DNA of 8,620 nt from Chloroflexota bacterium (GCA_016190545.1 JACPQI010000090.1:1-8620); one strand, 5' to 3'. Counted from the stretch's first letter, positions 1 to 7,465 are shown. The notes: generated from the sequence alone by a model not told the origin. Made by a program: numbers and translations.

Positions 1-1413
<1,413 letters not shown>

Positions 1414-1450
1414 GAGGGCGTTTCACATCGTTTTTCGACCATTCCCCTTG

Positions 1451-1474
1451 CCCCCTTCCTGGCCAGGAAGGGGG
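1451..1474. repeat. Perfect 24-bp palindrome downstream of pyrG
   Basis: The arms CCCCCTTCCTGG and CCAGGAAGGGGG meet with no loop. No T-run follows on either side, so it is not a standard intrinsic terminator, although the transcript could fold. It more likely belongs to a dispersed intergenic repeat family than to pyrG itself. Confidence 0.7.
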
Positions 1475-1485
1475 AGAAAATAGTA

Positions 1486-1533
1486 TCTGGGGGACGCCCC
1501 CAGACCCCCGTTGTCATAGGGTCTTGCTATGAC
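1486..1533. repeat. Two adjacent short inverted repeats between pyrG and tal
   Basis: First hairpin: TCTGGGGG (1486-1493), loop ACG, CCCCCAGA (1497-1504). Second hairpin: GTCATAG (1513-1519), 7-base loop, CTATGAC (1527-1533). Neither has a T-tract. They sit directly upstream of the tal promoter. They could end pyrG transcription through structure or be part of the same repeat cluster as the 24-bp palindrome at 1451. Confidence 0.5.
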
Positions 1534-1548
1534 GGGGCCGTACAGGTG

Positions 1549-1577
1549 TGGACAGCCGCAGGAGACTATGCTAGAAT
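1549..1577 (+). promoter_or_regulatory. Sigma-70-type promoter for transaldolase
   Basis: TGGACA (1549-1554, 5 of 6 consensus) and TAGAAT (1572-1577, 5 of 6) with an exact 17-bp spacer. Predicted transcription start is near 1584, giving a leader of only about 11 bases. The best Shine-Dalgarno, AAGGAG at 1578-1583, would then lie just upstream of the mRNA start, so either the start is earlier or the gene is translated without it. Confidence 0.55.
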
Positions 1578-1594
1578 AAGGAGCGTCTCCCCTC

Positions 1595-2260
1595 ATGCGT
1601 ATCTTTCTTGATACCGCCAACCTCGATGAAATCCGTCAGGCCGCCCCCCTGGGTGTCGTCAGCGGCGTCACTACCAACCCATCGTTGCTGGCGAAAGAAG
1701 GCCGTGGGGGCATGGACGAATACCGCAAGGTCGTGTTGGAGATCGCATCCATCATCGACGGCCCCATCTCAGCCGAAGTGGTGAGCGTGGACGCGCAAGG
1801 CATGGTCCGGGAAGGCAAAGAGATCGCGCGATGGCACCCCAACGTCGTCGTCAAGGTGCCCAGCACCCTGGAGGGTCTCCAGGCCATCGCCGCCCTGGCC
1901 AAAGAAGGCATCCGGGTCAACCAGACCCTGTGCTTCTCCGTGAACCAGGCGCTCCTGGGCGCCGTCGCCGGAAGCACCTTCGTCAGCCCCTTCGTCGGGC
2001 GCCTCGATGACGAGGGCCACGATGGGATGGCCCTGGTGGGGGATATTGTCAAGGTGTTTCGCACCTATAACTTTCCGACGCAGGTCATGGCCGCCAGCAT
2101 CCGGCACCCGTTACACGGCGTTGCTGCGGCCCAGGCCGGCGCCGACATCGCCACGGTGCCCTACAAGGTCCTGGTCCAAATGATGCATCACCCGCTCACG
2201 GACGTGGGTGTGGCCCGCTTCATCCAGGACTGGCAAAAGGTGGCGAAAGTCAAGGCCTAG
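1595..2260 (+). CDS. tal: Transaldolase, small FSA/TalC-type family
   Basis: A class I (Schiff-base) aldolase-fold enzyme of the non-oxidative pentose phosphate pathway. It transfers dihydroxyacetone between sugar phosphates. The 221-residue length fits the short transaldolase / fructose-6-phosphate aldolase family. Visible residues: FLDTAN with Asp6, TTNPS (26-30), the Schiff-base lysine Lys87 in VVVKVPST, Thr111 in VNQTLCFS, and SPFVGRLDD. Glu61 (in SAEV) and Phe133 (in SPFVGR) match true transaldolases; fructose-6-phosphate aldolase has Gln and Tyr there. I therefore favour transaldolase, although automatic annotation may say fructose-6-phosphate aldolase. The ATG at 1595 gives the canonical MRIFLDTANL start. 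It lies between pyrG and rho, a conserved neighbourhood known from Bacillus. Confidence 0.93.
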   Translation: MRIFLDTANLDEIRQAAPLGVVSGVTTNPSLLAKEGRGGMDEYRKVVLEIASIIDGPISAEVVSVDAQGMVREGKEIARWHPNVVVKVPSTLEGLQAIAALAKEGIRVNQTLCFSVNQALLGAVAGSTFVSPFVGRLDDEGHDGMALVGDIVKVFRTYNFPTQVMAASIRHPLHGVAAAQAGADIATVPYKVLVQMMHHPLTDVGVARFIQDWQKVAKVKA

Positions 2261-2416
2261 CGGCCAGCGCAGTCTTTTCTTTTAAGGAATAGAGAAGCCC
2301 GCCGGACCTCGACCGTGATATGAATTGCCGCTGATGTCGGGACCTCGCGTTCCCGCTCATGATAGGCCCATTGTCGGTATTGTTATTCCACCGCAAAAGG
2401 ACGAGGGAGACCCTAA
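2261..2416. other. Spacer between tal and rho
   Basis: 156 bases. A pyrimidine run (TCTTTTCTTTT, about 2272-2282) follows the tal stop, but only a 4-bp GGCC/GGCC stem precedes it, so a terminator is not convincing. I found no clear -35/-10 pair for rho. A Shine-Dalgarno-like AGGGAG at 2404-2409 precedes the upstream rho ATG by 7 bases. Confidence 0.4.
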
Positions 2417-3736
2417 ATGACCCTTAATACAACTACAACAAGTACAACAATCGCGCGGGAGAAGAGCATGAACTACACCGAACTCGATGCAAAAAGCCGC
2501 CAGGAGCTGCTGGACCTGGCCCAAGAGATGGGCATGAACAACGCGGCCGCCTTGCGCAAGGAGGAGCTGATCGTGCGCTTCCTCCAGGTCGACGCCGAGC
2601 GCCAGGGGTTCGTCCTGGCCAGCGGCATCCTGGAGAACACCCCGGAAGGCTACGGCTTCCTGCGCAGCAGCACCCTCAAGCACGGTTCCAGCGATGTCTA
2701 CGTCTCCCAGTCGCAGATCCGCCGCTTCGCCCTGCGCACCGGCGACATGGTGATCGGCCAGGTCCGCCCCCCCAAGGAGGGCGAGAAGTACTACGGCCTC
2801 CTTCGCGTGGAGCGGGTCAACGGCATCGACCCCGACCAGGCCCGTGCCCGCCCCAACTACGATACCCTCACCGCCGTCTTCCCGCGCCGCTGGCTTCAGC
2901 TTGAGACCACGAAGGAGATCATGTCCACCCGGATGCTGGACCTCTTCTCGCCCATCGGCAAGGGGCAGCGCGGCCTCATCGTCTCCCCGCCCAAGGCCGG
3001 CAAGACCATGCTCATGAAGCAGATCGCCAACGGCATCGGCGCCAACTCGCCGGACGTGCACCTTATGGTGTGCCTTATCGGCGAGAGGCCCGAGGAAGTG
3101 ACCGATATGCGACGCTCCGTCCCGTTCGCCGAGGTCTTCGCCGCCACCTTCGATGAAACGGTGGAGGACCAGACCCGCGTCGCCGAGCTGGCCCTGGAGC
3201 GGGCCAAGCGCCTGGTGGAGACGAAAAAGGACGTGGTCATCCTCCTGGACGGCATTACCCGCCTCACCCGGGCCTACAACCTGGCCCTGCCGTCGAGCGG
3301 CCGCACCCTGTCCGGCGGCATCGACCCCGTCGCCCTCTACCCGCCCAAGCGCTTCCTCGGCGCCGCCCGCGAGAGCGAGGAGGGCGGCAGCCTCACCATC
3401 CTGGCCACCTGTCTCGTCGATACCGGCAGCAGAATGGACGAAGTCATCTACGAGGAGTTCAAGGGCACCGGCAACATGGAGCTGCACCTGGAGCGCCGCC
3501 TGGCGGAGAAGCGCATCTTCCCCGCCATCGACATTATCCGCAGCGGCACCCGGCGCGAGGAGCTCATGTTCGACGAGGCCCGGGCCAAGCAGCTTCTGGT
3601 GTTGCGCCGCATGGTCGCCCTCCTCAGCAGTTCCGAGACCAACCACACGGACGTCACGGAGCGGGTCATGGACCGGCTCCAGCGCACCGCCTCCAACGCC
3701 GAGTTCCTCGCCACGCTGAGCAAAGCAGAGGTATAA
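2417..3736 (+). CDS. rho: Transcription termination factor Rho
   Basis: Hexameric RNA-dependent ATPase/helicase that ends transcription at Rho-dependent sites. From the ATG at 2417 it has 439 residues; from the in-frame ATG at 2468, 422 residues, close to E. coli Rho (419). The first 17 residues (Thr-rich) are low complexity and unlike the family, whereas [20 protein letters not shown] looks like the usual N-terminal helix region, so 2468 may be the real start. Each has a purine-rich Shine-Dalgarno (2404-2409 and 2457-2461). Seen, numbering from 2417: primary RNA-binding domain with EGYGFLR, Walker A PPKAGKT (191-197, Lys196), Walker [15 protein letters not shown] with Asp278, [10 protein letters not shown] (Q-loop region) and [11 protein letters not shown]. 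Residue 279 is Gly where E. coli has Ser266. Repeats follow the stop directly. Confidence 0.96.
   Translation: MTLNTTTTSTTIAREKSMNYTELDAKSRQELLDLAQEMGMNNAAALRKEELIVRFLQVDAERQGFVLASGILENTPEGYGFLRSSTLKHGSSDVYVSQSQIRRFALRTGDMVIGQVRPPKEGEKYYGLLRVERVNGIDPDQARARPNYDTLTAVFPRRWLQLETTKEIMSTRMLDLFSPIGKGQRGLIVSPPKAGKTMLMKQIANGIGANSPDVHLMVCLIGERPEEVTDMRRSVPFAEVFAATFDETVEDQTRVAELALERAKRLVETKKDVVILLDGITRLTRAYNLALPSSGRTLSGGIDPVALYPPKRFLGAARESEEGGSLTILATCLVDTGSRMDEVIYEEFKGTGNMELHLERRLAEKRIFPAIDIIRSGTRREELMFDEARAKQLLVLRRMVALLSSSETNHTDVTERVMDRLQRTASNAEFLATLSKAEV
2421..2450 (+). promoter_or_regulatory. A/C-rich, nearly G-free stretch at the rho 5' end (rut-like)
   Basis: 30 bases with 15 A, 9 C, 5 T and a single G, in strongly GC-rich surroundings. 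It lies between the two candidate rho start codons. Unstructured C-containing, G-poor RNA is the type of sequence Rho loads on, and E. coli rho is autoregulated by attenuation in its leader. A loading site for autoregulation is therefore possible. This is inference only. Confidence 0.3.
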
Positions 3737-3745
3737 GAGCGGCGG

Positions 3746-3810
3746 CCTCACCCCGTCCGCCTGCGGCTGACACCCCTCTCCACAAGCGTGGAGAGGGGAC
3801 GGAGGTGAGG
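3746..3810. repeat. Inverted repeat immediately after rho
   Basis: The inner hairpin is perfect: CCCCTCTCCAC (3773-3783), loop AAGC, GTGGAGAGGGG (3788-3798). The outer arms CCTCACCCCGTCC (3746-3758) and GGACGGAGGTGAGG (3797-3810) pair except for one bulged base, partly competing with the inner stem. It starts 9 bases after the rho stop. No T-run follows. It may help end the rho transcript, but it resembles a mobile REP/MITE-like repeat. Confidence 0.65.
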
Positions 3811-3826
3811 CTTCCCTCCCCGCCAG

Positions 3827-3860
3827 ATTGCTTCGCCCCGATTGCATCGGGGCTCGCAAT
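3827..3860. repeat. Nested inverted repeat, ATTGC...GCAAT family
   Basis: Inner stem CCCCGAT (3836-3842), loop TGC, ATCGGGG (3846-3852). Outer arms ATTGC (3827-3831) and GCAAT (3856-3860) with unequal connecting bases. The context GATTGCTTCG...CTCGCAATGACG is a recurring type of intergenic repeat in bacterial genomes. Confidence 0.55.
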
Positions 3861-3875
3861 GACGCGACAATAACC

Positions 3876-3941
3876 GTTCGTGATGAGCCGAGCCGCAGCG
3901 AGCCCTTGAGCATAGCGAGGGGTTTGTCGAACCACGCGAAC
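3876..3941. repeat. Imperfect inverted repeat, GTTCGTG...CACGCGAAC
   Basis: End arms GTTCGTG (3876-3882) and CACGCGAAC (3933-3941) pair with a two-base bulge. The interior, with GAGCCGAGCCGCAGCGAGCCC and TTTGTCGAACCACG, looks like a worn copy of a dispersed repeat. Support is weaker than for its neighbours. Confidence 0.35.
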
Positions 3942-3950
3942 TGTAGGGGG

Positions 3951-3998
3951 CGGTGTCCCGTAGGGGCGCAGCATGCTACGCCCCTACCATTGACACCG
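3951..3998. repeat. GTAGGGGC-family palindrome (28-bp core) with extra flanking stem
   Basis: The core at 3960-3987 has arms GTAGGGGCGCAGCA and TGCTACGCCCCTAC, a 28-bp palindrome with one mismatched pair. It differs by one base from the core of the palindrome inside the RAYT gene (7757-7784). Flanking CGGTGTC (3951-3957) and GACACCG (3992-3998) add a second stem. A further partial GTAGGGG starts at 3943. Confidence 0.75.
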
Positions 3999-4004
3999 AG
4001 AGGA

Positions 4005-4029
4005 GGGCAGGTCGCAGACCTGCCCCTAC
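4005..4029. repeat. GTAGGGGC-family palindrome, AGGT-centre variant, 5'-truncated
   Basis: GGGCAGGTC (4005-4013), loop GCA, GACCTGCCC (4017-4025), followed by CTAC. The 3' end keeps the GCCCCTAC terminus of the family while the matching 5' GTAG is missing. The centre differs from the two other variants in the window. Confidence 0.6.
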
Positions 4030-4142
4030 AACCGGACGGGGAGATCGAGGGCGAGGTTCAGGCCCACCTTGCTGCGCTAACTTTTTGGGCGGCCCTGCGT
4101 TACCTATTGTAGTAGGTGCCTGGAAAAAGGCGCTCATGCCTA

Positions 4143-4171
4143 TTGACAAGGCCGTGCGCCAAGGATAAACT
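4143..4171 (+). promoter_or_regulatory. Promoter P1 of the surface-protein operon
   Basis: A perfect TTGACA (4143-4148), 17-bp spacer and TAAACT (4166-4171, 4 of 6). The alternative GATAAA (4164-4169) would leave 15 bp. Predicted start is near 4178, giving a leader of about 340 bases to the ATG at 4521. Confidence 0.5.
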
Positions 4172-4293
4172 CAACCCGATATTTGAAAGAGGTTCAAAAA
4201 TTCCATACCACTCGACGCGCCCTTCGCATCCGGCCCCGGCGCAGCGCACGCCTCGACCCGAGGTGGTTGTGTAGAATGTTCCCGCTCATACAC

Positions 4294-4322
4294 TTGACAA
4301 TGATGGCAAGCACGGCTAAGAT
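4294..4322 (+). promoter_or_regulatory. Promoter P2 of the surface-protein operon
   Basis: A second perfect TTGACA (4294-4299), 17-bp spacer and TAAGAT (4317-4322, 4 of 6), 151 bp downstream of P1. Predicted start is near 4329, giving a leader of about 190 bases. Two such boxes in a region without other genes fit strong expression of the gene at 4521. Confidence 0.5.
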
Positions 4323-4366
4323 TACCCACAGCCTCGCTCGCGACCTGGTAGGCAGAGGAGGCCGCT

Positions 4367-4414
4367 ATGCTTTACTTGGGCCTTCCACCAGGAGCCCGAC
4401 AGGCCGGGAGGTGA
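4367..4414 (+). CDS. Possible 15-codon leader peptide
   Basis: ATG with a strong Shine-Dalgarno GAGGAGG (4355-4361) at 5-base spacing encodes MLYLGLPPGARQAGR and ends in TGA. It falls inside the predicted leader of the surface operon, downstream of both promoters. Two bases after its stop is an AUG-UGA start-stop pair (4417-4422) with its own GGGAGG (4406-4411). The peptide shows no run of a single regulatory amino acid. It is too short to distinguish from chance by sequence alone; the spacing of the ribosome sites is the only support. Confidence 0.25.
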   Translation: MLYLGLPPGARQAGR

Positions 4415-4426
4415 GCATGTGACGAA

Positions 4427-4442
4427 AGCCCTTTCGAGGGTT
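4427..4442 (+). other. UUCG-capped hairpin in the surface-operon leader
   Basis: AGCCCT (4427-4432), loop TTCG, AGGGTT (4437-4442): six pairs, one a G-U, under a stable UUCG tetraloop. An upstream stem GGGC...GCCC (4378-4397) lies across the mini-ORF. No T-run follows. It could be a leader structure or mRNA stabiliser. I could not match it to a known riboswitch. Confidence 0.4.
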
Positions 4443-4520
4443 GAAATAGCGAGTAAAGGAGCACAAGACACAGTGAACGGCATTACATTCGCAGGCATGA
4501 ATAGGAAAGGAGGAAAGTAA

Positions 4521-6686
4521 ATGAAAGGTAGGAAAACTACGCTCTTCTTGCGGGTCGCTCTGACCCTGGCCCTCATGGCCAGCCTCATCGTAAGCGTCCT
4601 GCCGGTGGGCAAGGCGAGCGCTATCGTCGCAGGCGCGGTCGTTGTGCCTAACCCGGCGACGGCAGGCTCTTCGGCCCAGTACACCATCACCTTCGCGACA
4701 GCGGCGGGCGAGGCGCTGGCTGAAGACGTCGGCACCATCAGCGTCACGTTCCCGACGGGGACCACGGTCCCGGCGACTATCGCCGCCAGCACAGTGGCCG
4801 TCAACGGTACGCTGGCCAGCGCCACCGGCGCCGGTTCCCCTCCCACCGCTCCTTTGGTGAGCGGGCGGACGGTGACCATTACGGTGCCCGTCGCCGTGGC
4901 TGCTGCGACTGCCGGTCACACCCTCGTGTTCGCTCAGGCGGCCGGCATCCTTAACCCGACCGCCGCGACAACGACGGCGACCGTTTCCATGAATTCGAGC
5001 GCTGCGGCGGCAGCCACAACTTCGGCTGCGTACGTCATCACGCGGACGCTGACCCTGAGCCCCACGTCCGGGTCCAGCGCCAGCTCGGTGTCCTTCACCG
5101 GCGTCGGCTACACGGCCGGCAGCACGGTGACCGTGTGGATCGATACTGACGACGACGGCGTTATCGACGCTGGCGAGGTCACTCTGGCCCAGGCTACGGC
5201 CGACGCCGCCAACGCCATCAGCGGCACCTTCAGCGTGGGCCTGTCCTTTACGATTGCCGGCAACCCCCACCCGATCAACGCCATTGACGGCAGCGGCGGC
5301 GCCGTGCCCGTTGCGAGCAACCCCACGTACACGCTGCGCGGCACCGTCAGCATTTCCCCGACCAGCGCCGTGACCGGCGCTGCCATTAGCATCACCCTGA
5401 GCAACTACCCGGCCGCGACCGCAGTCGGCGCGACCACTCTGGGCGGCGTTGCGGTGGCGGTCCCTGCCGGCACGACGACCAGCGCCGCCGGCGGCGTGAC
5501 CTTTGCAACAGTCGTCCCGGCCGCCGTGCCGGCGGGCCTGCAGACGCTGTCCGTCACAGCCGGCGCTGAGACGCGCACCACCACCTTCACGGTCGCTACT
5601 GCTCCGGTCACCGCCACGCCAAGCACTGTGGTCCCCAACCAGGCCATCACGGTGAACGGCAGCGGCTTTACCACGGGTGGCGCGGCCACCATTGCCGTGG
5701 GCACAGCGACACTTGCGGGTGTTGCCCTGACCGCGGCCCAGCAGCCCGTTATCGCCATCGATAACGGCGGCAACTGGGTCTCCACCATCACCATCCCAGT
5801 GAACGCCACCACCCTGACCGCCGGCACCTACCCCTTGGTCTTCACGGACACCGGCGGGCGCATCGGCACGGTGGACCTGACTGTTCCCTCTCGAGTGATG
5901 AGCCTTGACCCTGCAACGAGCGCCCGCGGCACCACGGTGACCTTCAACGCCACTGGCTTCGCGGCCAGCAGCACGGTCACGGTGACCTATGCCGGAGTGG
6001 CGGTCGCCTCGGCGACAGCGGACTCGGCGGGCGCCGCGAGCGGCACCTTCTCGGTTCCTCTTGGGACCGCGATCCCGTCTGCCAACACGGTGACGGGCAC
6101 CTCGGCTCTCGGTGGGACGCGGAGCGCCACGCATAGCGTTCCTAGCGCCAGCATCACCCTGAGCGCGACCACTGCGGCGGCGGGCACGAACGTAACGGTG
6201 ACGGGCGCGGGCTTCCCGGCCTTCTCGCCGGTCGCTGCCCTGACCATCGGCGGTGTCGCTGCTCTGCCGGCGCCTGCGCCAGCCACGGACGTGACCGGCG
6301 CCTTCTCGGCGACGGTCCTGGTACCCCAGTTGGCCGCTGGCACGCAGCCTGTCGTCGCCACTGCCGGCGGCGTGACGGCCAGCGCCAGCATCGCGGTCAC
6401 GGCCGCGGTCCAGCAGGTGGCGGTGACCACCGCGTTTGCGGGCCTGACCACCGCGGGCACCCTGAACGCCGCCTTCGGCTTCGACTACAGCACGGGACTG
6501 TTCACCAGCTTCGTCCCGGGCGTCCCGGGCAACACCTTCAGCCAGATCCAGCCTAACACTGTGATCTTCCTGACGGTGACCGTGCAGACCACGGTCCGCG
6601 TGAGCGGCGTCACCTTCACGGTGCGGGCTAACACGCCCACGCCCATCCCGGTGGGCGCCGCGCTGACCTTCGTGGTGGTACCGTAA
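4521..6686 (+). CDS. Secreted repeat-built surface protein (S-layer-like)
   Basis: I do not recognise a named family. 721 residues with a strong Shine-Dalgarno (AAAGGAGG, 4506-4513). Residues 1-34 are a Sec signal peptide: basic MKGRK, hydrophobic core, cleavage likely after KASA. After an N-terminal region (35-172), about five modules of 80-100 residues follow (about 175-272, 275-358, 362-455, 458-540, 543-626). Each opens with a phrase like ITLSATTAAAGTNVTVTGAGF and ends in a beta-strand such as SIAV; this looks like an Ig/IPT-type beta-sandwich array. Module 1 carries a 12-residue loop, Asp208 to Glu219 (DTDDDGVIDAGE), fitting an EF-hand/dockerin calcium loop. A C-terminal region (about 630-721) has no SLH, LPXTG or membrane helix. 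The mature part contains no Lys and no Cys. It is probably an abundant envelope or S-layer component co-expressed with the next gene. Coding is secure; function is inferred. Confidence 0.88.
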   Translation: MKGRKTTLFLRVALTLALMASLIVSVLPVGKASAIVAGAVVVPNPATAGSSAQYTITFATAAGEALAEDVGTISVTFPTGTTVPATIAASTVAVNGTLASATGAGSPPTAPLVSGRTVTITVPVAVAAATAGHTLVFAQAAGILNPTAATTTATVSMNSSAAAAATTSAAYVITRTLTLSPTSGSSASSVSFTGVGYTAGSTVTVWIDTDDDGVIDAGEVTLAQATADAANAISGTFSVGLSFTIAGNPHPINAIDGSGGAVPVASNPTYTLRGTVSISPTSAVTGAAISITLSNYPAATAVGATTLGGVAVAVPAGTTTSAAGGVTFATVVPAAVPAGLQTLSVTAGAETRTTTFTVATAPVTATPSTVVPNQAITVNGSGFTTGGAATIAVGTATLAGVALTAAQQPVIAIDNGGNWVSTITIPVNATTLTAGTYPLVFTDTGGRIGTVDLTVPSRVMSLDPATSARGTTVTFNATGFAASSTVTVTYAGVAVASATADSAGAASGTFSVPLGTAIPSANTVTGTSALGGTRSATHSVPSASITLSATTAAAGTNVTVTGAGFPAFSPVAALTIGGVAALPAPAPATDVTGAFSATVLVPQLAAGTQPVVATAGGVTASASIAVTAAVQQVAVTTAFAGLTTAGTLNAAFGFDYSTGLFTSFVPGVPGNTFSQIQPNTVIFLTVTVQTTVRVSGVTFTVRANTPTPIPVGAALTFVVVP

Positions 6687-6706
6687 CGTAACCCGAACGA
6701 CCTTAT

Positions 6707-6742
6707 GGGTGGGGTGGGCTGAGCAATCAGCCCGCCCCACCC
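6707..6742 (+). other. 16-bp GCAA-tetraloop hairpin between the two surface genes
   Basis: Arms GGGTGGGGTGGGCTGA (6707-6722) and TCAGCCCGCCCCACCC (6727-6742) pair over 16 positions, one a G-U, capped by GCAA. It begins 20 bases after the upstream stop and ends 29 bases before the next ATG. An A-run, not a T-run, follows, so it is a poor intrinsic terminator on this strand. It more likely protects the upstream mRNA 3' end or sets the ratio of the two products. Confidence 0.75.
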
Positions 6743-6771
6743 TCACGAACGAATAAAAAAGGAGGGGCTGA

Positions 6772-7335
6772 ATGACGAAACTTCGGATCCTGGGCGCCCT
6801 GCTAGCGGCCCTCCTCGCCGTTGCGCTCTTTGGTGGCGCCGCTAGCGCCCAGCAGCCGCCTGCCATCTACTTCGGTACGGTTACCATCGATGGTCAGGCT
6901 GTCGCCGCTGGCACAACTGTTAGCGTCTACAACTTCAACACTCTTGCATTGATCGCATCCACCACCACTGGCTCTCTCTCGGGCCAGGCCGCTAACGAGT
7001 ACCGCGTGGACGTCCCGGCGGCTAACGCCGGCGTCACCGTGGGCTTCTCGGCATCGGTCGGCGGTGTGATTTACGCCTTCCAGTCTGACGGCACGGCCCC
7101 CAGCGCGGTTGTCGCGGCTGGCACGGCCACCCGCACGAACCTGGCGCTGGTGACCCCGCCACCTCCTCCAACTGCCACGCCGGTCCCGGCCACCGCCACG
7201 CCTGCGGTGACGCCGCCTACCCCGGGCGATATCGCCCCCGGCACCTCCGCCCTATGGGGCGCGGTCGCTGCTGGTTTGGCCATGATCGCCTTCGGTGGCG
7301 TGCTCATGATGCGCCGCCGCGGCAGCAAGGCCTAA
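6772..7335 (+). CDS. Secreted, C-terminally membrane-anchored protein of the surface operon
   Basis: No named family is recognised. 187 residues; AAGGAGG (6759-6765) at 6-base spacing fixes the ATG. Order of parts: signal peptide 1-26 (basic MTKLR, Ala/Leu core, cleavage after ASA); a compact beta-rich domain about 31-127 starting YFGTVTIDGQAVAAGTTVSV, reminiscent of small carbohydrate-binding or carboxypeptidase-regulatory-like folds; a Pro/Thr linker 128-157; one membrane helix about 160-180; and the basic tail RRRGSKA. The tail (PGT, helix, Arg cluster) has the three-part look of sortase/exosortase-type sorting signals, but no LPXTG or known CTERM motif is present. A plain transmembrane anchor is the simpler reading. 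It follows the big surface protein by 85 bases and precedes a terminator, so the two form an operon. It may tether the larger protein to the membrane. Confidence 0.88.
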   Translation: MTKLRILGALLAALLAVALFGGAASAQQPPAIYFGTVTIDGQAVAAGTTVSVYNFNTLALIASTTTGSLSGQAANEYRVDVPAANAGVTVGFSASVGGVIYAFQSDGTAPSAVVAAGTATRTNLALVTPPPPPTATPVPATATPAVTPPTPGDIAPGTSALWGAVAAGLAMIAFGGVLMMRRRGSKA

Positions 7336-7366
7336 GCGCAAACAACGCCAAAAGCCTAGCACCTTC

Positions 7367-7402
7367 AACGGGCCCCGGTAACATCGGGGCCCGTTCCCTT
7401 TT
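7367..7402 (+). terminator. Intrinsic-type terminator of the surface operon
   Basis: AACGGGCCCCG (7367-7377), 7-base loop, CGGGGCCCGTT (7385-7395): an 11-bp GC-rich stem followed by CCCTTTT. The T-run is short and interrupted, but position (31 bases after the stop) and stem strength support it. Confidence 0.7.
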
Positions 7403-7419
7403 CCCCGCCATCCGTCGTC

Positions 7420-7445
7420 GTAGGGGCGGGTCTGAGACCCGCCCT
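7420..7445. repeat. Left flanking REP-like repeat
   Basis: Begins GTAGGGGCGGGTCT and continues GAGACCCGCCCT. GGGCGGGTCT and AGACCCGCCC pair around a central G. Identical over 26 bases to 8038-8063, same orientation. The 3' terminus (CCTAC of the full palindrome) is absent in both copies. Confidence 0.75.
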
Positions 7446-7465
7446 CGCTCTGAAGCAATACCTGC

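Larger units (their letters stand above)
3737..4520. other. 784-base non-coding region between rho and the surface operon
   Basis: 3737-4030 is a run of inverted repeats listed separately. 4030-4140 shows no structure I can support. 4143-4322 holds two promoter matches. 4329-4520 is the predicted leader of the surface operon, with a mini-ORF and hairpins. Open frames here lack family resemblance and cross the palindromes, so I treat them as chance. Confidence 0.7.

Noticed and set aside
2254..2282. Intrinsic terminator after tal (GGCC stem plus TCTTTTCTTTT)
   Set aside because: The stem is only four pairs and seven bases separate it from the T-rich run.
2357..3913. 518-codon open frame on the minus strand across rho
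   Set aside because: Antisense shadow of rho; it crosses the intergenic repeats and lacks a ribosome site or family pattern.
3966..4029. CRISPR-like array of repeats
   Set aside because: Repeats are palindromes of unequal length and spacing with no regular spacers and no cas genes.
4183..4422. 79-codon open frame in the spacer upstream of the surface gene
   Set aside because: TTG start without a Shine-Dalgarno, runs through promoter P2, and the product has no recognisable pattern.
4411..4480. Possible GEMM-type cyclic-di-GMP riboswitch (GTGACGAAAGCC resembles part of the motif)
   Set aside because: The required GGCAAACC-type half and the matching tetraloop-receptor order are not present.
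4365..6866. 833-codon minus-strand open frame across the surface-protein gene
   Set aside because: Its Arg/Gly/Ala/His-rich product is typical of a high-GC antisense frame, and it covers both the hairpin at 6707 and the start of the next gene. The + strand frame has a signal peptide, repeats and a strong Shine-Dalgarno.
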